Assembly (NCBI GenBank): GCA_016876055.1
Contig: VHDM01000043.1
Coordinates: forward strand, 1 to 9,202
Reading direction: 5' to 3'
From: Verrucomicrobiota bacterium
Lineage (GTDB): Bacteria > Verrucomicrobiota > Verrucomicrobiia > Methylacidiphilales > Verrucolacustridaceae
DNA length: 9,202 nucleotides
A program made the translations under genes and the position numbers. Below are positions 6,494 to 9,202 of the stretch, piece by piece (positions within the stretch are counted from its first letter, which is position 1; each line of letters starts with the position of its first letter). Below the pieces are notes generated by a model. That model was not told where the DNA came from, did no database searches, and worked only from the letters and a program-made list of their open reading frames with translations.

Positions 6494-6831
6494 GATGCGG
6501 AGAGGGCTTGGAGGGCGGCCGCTTCGGTGGGAAAGATGGAGAAGACTTCGGTGAGGCGGACGAGCTCGATGGAGCTTCGCACGGAAAGGGTGAGGGAACA
6601 GAGGGCGAACTTGCCCTGAAAGGCGCGGGCGGACTGGTAGTATTCGATGAGGGTGGCGAGGCCGGAGGAGTCGATGTACGCCACCTCGGCAAGATTCAAA
6701 AGAAGGCGGGGTGTTTTGGCCCGGGCCTTGGCTTGGAGAGCGGCGCGCAAAGTGGGGGAAACGTGCAGATCGATCTCACCTTTCACCGACAGGACCAGCA
6801 CCTGCTTTTCGTTTTTTTCCACAACCTCCAT
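6490..6831 (-). CDS. STAS-domain protein, MlaB-like / anti-anti-sigma type
   Basis: The 113-residue protein is one STAS domain: an N-terminal beta strand (QVLVLSVKGEIDL), then LLLNLAEVAYIDSSGLATLI containing the D54-S55-S56-G57 motif. In SpoIIAA and RsbV that motif carries the serine phosphorylated by the SpoIIAB/RsbW kinase. In E. coli the STAS protein MlaB binds MlaF and is needed for transporter assembly and activity, so the position directly upstream of the permease gene suggests the same role here. Unusually, the same operon encodes a SpoIIAB-like protein that could phosphorylate it. The ATG (6831-6829) has no Shine-Dalgarno, and a promoter-like sequence ends 6 bp before it. It is the first gene of the six-gene operon. 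It could alternatively act on a sigma-factor pathway elsewhere; both are compatible with the sequence. Confidence 0.9.
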   Translation of the reverse strand: MEVVEKNEKQVLVLSVKGEIDLHVSPTLRAALQAKARAKTPRLLLNLAEVAYIDSSGLATLIEYYQSARAFQGKFALCSLTLSVRSSIELVRLTEVFSIFPTEAAALQALSAS

Positions 6832-6837
6832 AGTGGA

Positions 6838-6866
6838 ATTCTAGAAGAGGGGCGGGTGACGCCCAA
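6838..6866 (-). promoter_or_regulatory. Candidate promoter of the STAS-MlaEFD-kinase-MBL operon, possibly leaderless
   Basis: On the minus strand TAGAAT (6843-6838, 5 of 6 bases of the -10 consensus) lies 17 bp downstream of TTGGGC (6866-6861, 3 of 6 of -35). Only six bases separate the -10 box from the ATG of the STAS gene, so transcription would begin at about the A of the start codon. That fits the absence of a Shine-Dalgarno. A 5-bp inverted repeat (GGGCG/CGCCC, 6850-6864) lies within the spacer and could be an operator, or chance. Confidence 0.35.
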
Positions 6867-6923
6867 GAGCAAAGACGGACTTTTCCGCTGGTGGTAGGGA
6901 GGAGTTGGGGAGAGTGTTGCCAG

Positions 6924-7412
6924 ATGAACTTCGGGAGTTTTTTGCGCCCCCCGCCGTTGGATCCCAAGCTCAAAGTGGTCGGCGCCACGGCCATCTTTCA
7001 GAATTGTACCCGGCAGGAACTGGAAACCCTCCAGCCCTACCTTCATGAGCGGCACTACTTGGCGGGGGAGATTGTTTTTGACGAAGGCGAAGTAGGCGAG
7101 GGCGTCTACATCGTAATTTCCGGAAAATTCAGCGCCAGCCGCAAGGGCGTGCTGAAAAAAAAGAGGTTGGGGGAAATTTATCCAGGGGAATGTTTTGGGG
7201 AGATCGCCTTACTGCAAGCGACGCCGCGGCTGGCGACGGTGGTGGCGGCCGAGCCCTCGGTGGCCTTGGCGATGTTCCGTCCGGAGTTGGAGCGGTTGGC
7301 TGAGGCGCGGCCGCGGCTCGGTTTCAAGGTGGCCATCGAGGTGGCCCGACTGGTGGCGCAGCGGATCCGCGGTCTGATCGAGGGGGCCACGGAACCGCTG
7401 ATCCTTTCCTGA
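6924..7412 (+). CDS. Stand-alone cyclic-nucleotide-binding domain protein
   Basis: From the ATG at 6924 the protein has 162 residues. A GTG at 6891 would add 11 residues, but GGGGAGAG (6907-6914) precedes the ATG at a usable distance, so I prefer the ATG. It is a single CNB (CRP/PKA regulatory-type) domain. The first hallmark is AGEIVFDEGEVGEGVYIVIS (47-66). The phosphate-binding cassette is FGEIALLQATPRLATVV (91-107), keeping G92, E93 and R102, the residues that contact the ribose and cyclic phosphate. A C-terminal helix (136-150) follows. There is no helix-turn-helix, so it is not a CRP-like transcription factor, and no kinase or channel domain is fused. The next gene begins 3 bp after its stop, so it probably acts with or on the AI-2E-family membrane protein. 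Binding of cAMP or cGMP is likely from motif retention but unproven. Confidence 0.88.
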   Translation: MNFGSFLRPPPLDPKLKVVGATAIFQNCTRQELETLQPYLHERHYLAGEIVFDEGEVGEGVYIVISGKFSASRKGVLKKKRLGEIYPGECFGEIALLQATPRLATVVAAEPSVALAMFRPELERLAEARPRLGFKVAIEVARLVAQRIRGLIEGATEPLILS

Positions 7413-7415
7413 CCT

Positions 7416-8576
7416 GTGAATGCGCCCGATCGCATGCCCCACGAACGGAGTCTGGAGCATCCGATCATCTGGGCAGGGGTGATTGCGGCGACGCTGGGCT
7501 CCATCGTCCTGCTGAATCAGCTGGCCTGGCTGGCGTTGCCGCTGATTTTGGCTGTGGTGTTTTATTATTTGGTGCAGCCCTTTCTGATCCATTTGCAGCA
7601 CGCGGGGATTTTGCCGGGTCAGGCCTTGGCGATTTTTCTGGTGGCGGTGACAATTCTTTGCGGGGTGGCGGCGCTGACGGTGTTGCCGGCGATGTTGAAC
7701 TCCCTGGCGCAGTTTCAGGCCAATCTTCCGGAGACGATGACGCGGTTGAGCCAGATCGCCGCAGAATTTTTGCGGGCGGCGGAGGATCGTTTCCCCATGG
7801 CCAAGCGGGTGGGGCTGGCTGCGGGGTTGGAGGCGCGGCTGGATTTTTTTGCGATGGGGAAGGGAACCCAATTTGCCGGGGCGGCGGCCCTCTTTGCCTT
7901 CAAATGGCTGCCCAGCTTGTTGCTGGTGCCGTTCCTGACCTTCTTTTTTCTACGGGACGGAGCGGCTTTTCACCGGTTGGTGATGCGGGCGGTGCCCAAC
8001 GCCTTCTTTGAAAAAACCCTATTGCTGTTTGACCGGATGGACCGGCAAATGCGCGCTTATTTCAAGGGGATGTTCTGGCTGACGGTGCTGGACACGGTGA
8101 CGCTGGGGGCGGGGTTGTGGTTGCTCGGACTGGGGCAGGGAATTTTCACGCTGACGCAGGCGATGGTGCTGGGGCTGATTTGTGCGGTCTTTGCGTGGGT
8201 GCCTTATGTGGGCACGGCGGTGGGCGGTTTGGTTGCCGTGTGCGTCTGTGCCCTGCAGGCCCCACACTCGCCCCAGCTTTTGCTGGCGGTGGTGATGCTT
8301 TTTCTCGGCGTCCGGTTGCTGGACGAATTTTTGTACACCCCGGCCACGGTGGGGCGGGCCCTGCACATGCATCCGCTGGTGACGGTGATGATGATCTTTG
8401 CCGGGGGGATGTTGGGAGGGGTGTACGGACTTCTTCTGGCGATGCCTTTGTTGGGGATCTTCACCGTTTTGGGGCAGATGTTTGGGGAAATCTGGTTTGA
8501 TCCCCGTCTCAGAGCCCGTCATACGGCCCGGAATCTCCTCGAAAAGCGTTTGGCCTCCAACGACTTGGATCTCTGA
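7416..8576 (+). CDS. AI-2E family transporter (PerM/TqsA/YdiK type)
   Basis: The protein is 386 residues from the GTG at 7416, or 380 from the in-frame ATG at 7434. Neither has a Shine-Dalgarno; the GTG lies 3 bp after the preceding stop and fits translational coupling. It matches the AI-2E transporter family (PF01594). Visible are paired N-terminal membrane segments (about 17-55 and 68-92), a soluble or amphipathic helical region (95-155), FLRDG (178-182), WVPYVG (261-266) equivalent to the family's IPYxG motif, and the conserved C-terminal part with HPLVTVMMIFAGG, GGVYGLLLAMPL. Members were named for export of the quorum signal autoinducer-2 (TqsA), but many have other or unknown substrates, including sodium/proton exchange. 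The substrate here cannot be assigned. Confidence 0.9.
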   Translation: MNAPDRMPHERSLEHPIIWAGVIAATLGSIVLLNQLAWLALPLILAVVFYYLVQPFLIHLQHAGILPGQALAIFLVAVTILCGVAALTVLPAMLNSLAQFQANLPETMTRLSQIAAEFLRAAEDRFPMAKRVGLAAGLEARLDFFAMGKGTQFAGAAALFAFKWLPSLLLVPFLTFFFLRDGAAFHRLVMRAVPNAFFEKTLLLFDRMDRQMRAYFKGMFWLTVLDTVTLGAGLWLLGLGQGIFTLTQAMVLGLICAVFAWVPYVGTAVGGLVAVCVCALQAPHSPQLLLAVVMLFLGVRLLDEFLYTPATVGRALHMHPLVTVMMIFAGGMLGGVYGLLLAMPLLGIFTVLGQMFGEIWFDPRLRARHTARNLLEKRLASNDLDL

Positions 8577-8638
8577 TCTGCCCGGATTCTGAGGGTAGCA
8601 AGCTTGCCCCCGGAAACGGCGGCAGGCACAATCTCCCG

Positions 8639-8965
8639 ATGGCTAAAACCAAATCCAAAACAAGTTCCCGCAAGATCGGCAAGGCCTCCATCGCCCGCGA
8701 CGTGCGGGGTGTGCTCGCCGATGCGGAGCAACTTCTGCACGCCACCGCCGGCGAACTGGGGGCAAAAGCCAAGGAAGTTCGCCAGGAGCTGGCCCGCAAA
8801 ATTGAGGCCGCCAAAGAGAGGTTTCATAACCTTGAGGATGTCAAAGAAGCCGCAGAGGAGGGCCTGAAGGAAGTCGACCAAGTCATCCGCAAGCACCCTT
8901 ACGAGTCGGTCGGGGCGGCGCTGGTGGCCGGATTGATCCTCGGCGCCTTGTTGAAGCGAAAGTAG
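8639..8965 (+). CDS. DUF883 (ElaB/YqjD-like) membrane-anchored protein
   Basis: The 108-residue protein has a basic N-terminus (MAKTKSKTSSRKIGK), a long Ala/Glu/Lys-rich amphipathic helix (about 20-84, likely coiled coil), and a C-terminal membrane segment introduced by RKHPYESVGAALVAGL and ending LLKRK. This HPY/W...G...G tail is the hallmark of DUF883 proteins such as E. coli ElaB and YqjD. Those are tail-anchored inner-membrane proteins made in stationary phase and reported to bind ribosomes. The following gene is YqjE-like, repeating the E. coli yqjD-yqjE order. It lies 62 bp downstream of the AI-2E gene; that gap contains a 10-bp palindrome (GCAAGCTTGC, 8598-8607) but no clear terminator. 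No Shine-Dalgarno precedes the ATG. Confidence 0.88.
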   Translation: MAKTKSKTSSRKIGKASIARDVRGVLADAEQLLHATAGELGAKAKEVRQELARKIEAAKERFHNLEDVKEAAEEGLKEVDQVIRKHPYESVGAALVAGLILGALLKRK

Positions 8966-8972
8966 CCCGGCG

Positions 8973-9202
8973 ATGATTTCCGCGCTCCGGGATCTTGCCC
9001 TGGCCTCCGTCAAACTCGTGGAGGAACGCCTCCGCCTGTTGGGGACGGAGTTGCAGGAGGAAAAGTGGCGAGCGGTCGAAGCCGTGCTTTGGCTGGCGAT
9101 CGCCCTGATGCTGGGAGCCTTGGCGCTGTTGGTGGCCTCGTTGGCGGTGGTGCTTTCCGTCTGGACCGATCCGCAGGCCCGGATTCTCGCCCTCGTGGGC
9201 CT
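8973..9202 (+). CDS. YqjE-like holin-X family membrane protein (partial, C-terminus beyond window)
   Basis: An open frame starts at the ATG 8973, 7 bp after the DUF883 stop, and runs 76 codons to the window end. It shows an amphipathic N-terminal helix with VKLVEERLRLLGTELQEEK, a membrane segment (about 36-64), a short turn WTDPQAR, and the start of a second hydrophobic segment. This is the layout of YqjE and the putative Actinobacterial Holin-X / phage-holin-family proteins (PF07332), which usually follow a YqjD/DUF883 gene. They are small inner-membrane proteins of unknown function; the 'holin' label reflects topology and does not imply lysis. The protein is incomplete, so length and any downstream yqjK-like gene cannot be judged. 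Confidence 0.8.
   Translation, partial: MISALRDLALASVKLVEERLRLLGTELQEEKWRAVEAVLWLAIALMLGALALLVASLAVVLSVWTDPQARILALVG

Noticed and set aside
5870..6619. 249-codon plus-strand frame antisense to mlaE and the STAS gene
   Set aside because: Same reason: charged, Gly/Asp/His-rich shadow of well-conserved genes, spanning two of them.
7249..7260. Recurrence of CCGAGCCCTCGG, whose reverse complement lies in the 1980-1991 dyad
   Set aside because: It is only 12 bp, inside the cyclic-nucleotide-binding coding sequence (Ala-Glu-Pro-Ser), and expected by chance in GC-rich DNA.
7209..7871. 220-codon minus-strand frame under the cyclic-nucleotide and AI-2E genes
   Set aside because: His/Gln/Arg/Pro-rich composition and it crosses a real gene boundary; the plus-strand proteins are convincing.
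8598..8607. GCAAGCTTGC palindrome between the AI-2E and DUF883 genes as a terminator
   Set aside because: A 10-bp palindrome without a loop or following T-run is not a credible terminator; it may be a chance dyad.
8973..9202. Phage or prophage origin implied by the 'holin' family of the last gene
   Set aside because: YqjE-like proteins with a DUF883 neighbour are chromosomal membrane proteins; no other phage gene is present.

Overview
The window is GC-rich, densely packed bacterial DNA: about 11 genes, every intergenic gap under 130 bp, and no stretch above 300 bp without a gene. I see no tRNA, rRNA, mobile element or CRISPR array. The MlaE/MlaF/MlaD lipid transporter implies a Gram-negative (diderm) cell. 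The ResB-type cytochrome c assembly protein, the WG-repeat protein and the mix of families suggest the Planctomycetes-Verrucomicrobia-Chlamydiae group, most likely Verrucomicrobiota. That placement rests on family recognition, not on a search, and is tentative.

Layout. (1) 1-1904, minus strand: a ResB-like system II cytochrome c biogenesis protein, followed with a 4-bp overlap by the first 31 codons of the next gene, probably a CcsA/ResC-like partner. (2) 2030-2824, plus strand: a predicted secreted protein of seven WG-type repeats. (3) 2835-6831, minus strand: a tight six-gene operon. In transcription order it encodes a STAS protein (MlaB-like), MlaE permease, MlaF ATPase, MlaD (MCE) protein, an RsbW/SpoIIAB-type ATP-binding kinase-like protein, and a metallo-beta-lactamase-fold hydrolase. 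Three of its five junctions are 4-bp start/stop overlaps (TTGA, ATGA, GTGA); the other two gaps are 14 and 5 bp. (4) 6924-9202, plus strand and divergent from the operon: a stand-alone cyclic-nucleotide-binding protein, an AI-2E-family membrane protein 3 bp downstream, a DUF883 (ElaB/YqjD-like) membrane-anchored protein, and the start of a YqjE-like holin-X family protein that runs off the window.

How it may work together. The minus-strand operon looks like an inner-membrane phospholipid transporter: MlaE2F2 core, MlaD as periplasmic MCE ring, and the STAS protein bound to MlaF as in E. coli MlaB. It is encoded together with a SpoIIAB-like kinase. The STAS protein keeps the D-S-S-G motif that is phosphorylated in SpoIIAA/RsbV, and the kinase-like protein keeps its ATP-binding boxes. 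The most interesting hypothesis here is therefore that lipid transport is gated by a partner-switching phosphorylation module rather than a sigma factor. No PP2C-type phosphatase, sigma factor, MlaC or MlaA is present in the window.

Most start codons lack a Shine-Dalgarno sequence. Several are GTG or TTG, and the leading STAS gene has a promoter-like element placed so that its transcript could be leaderless.
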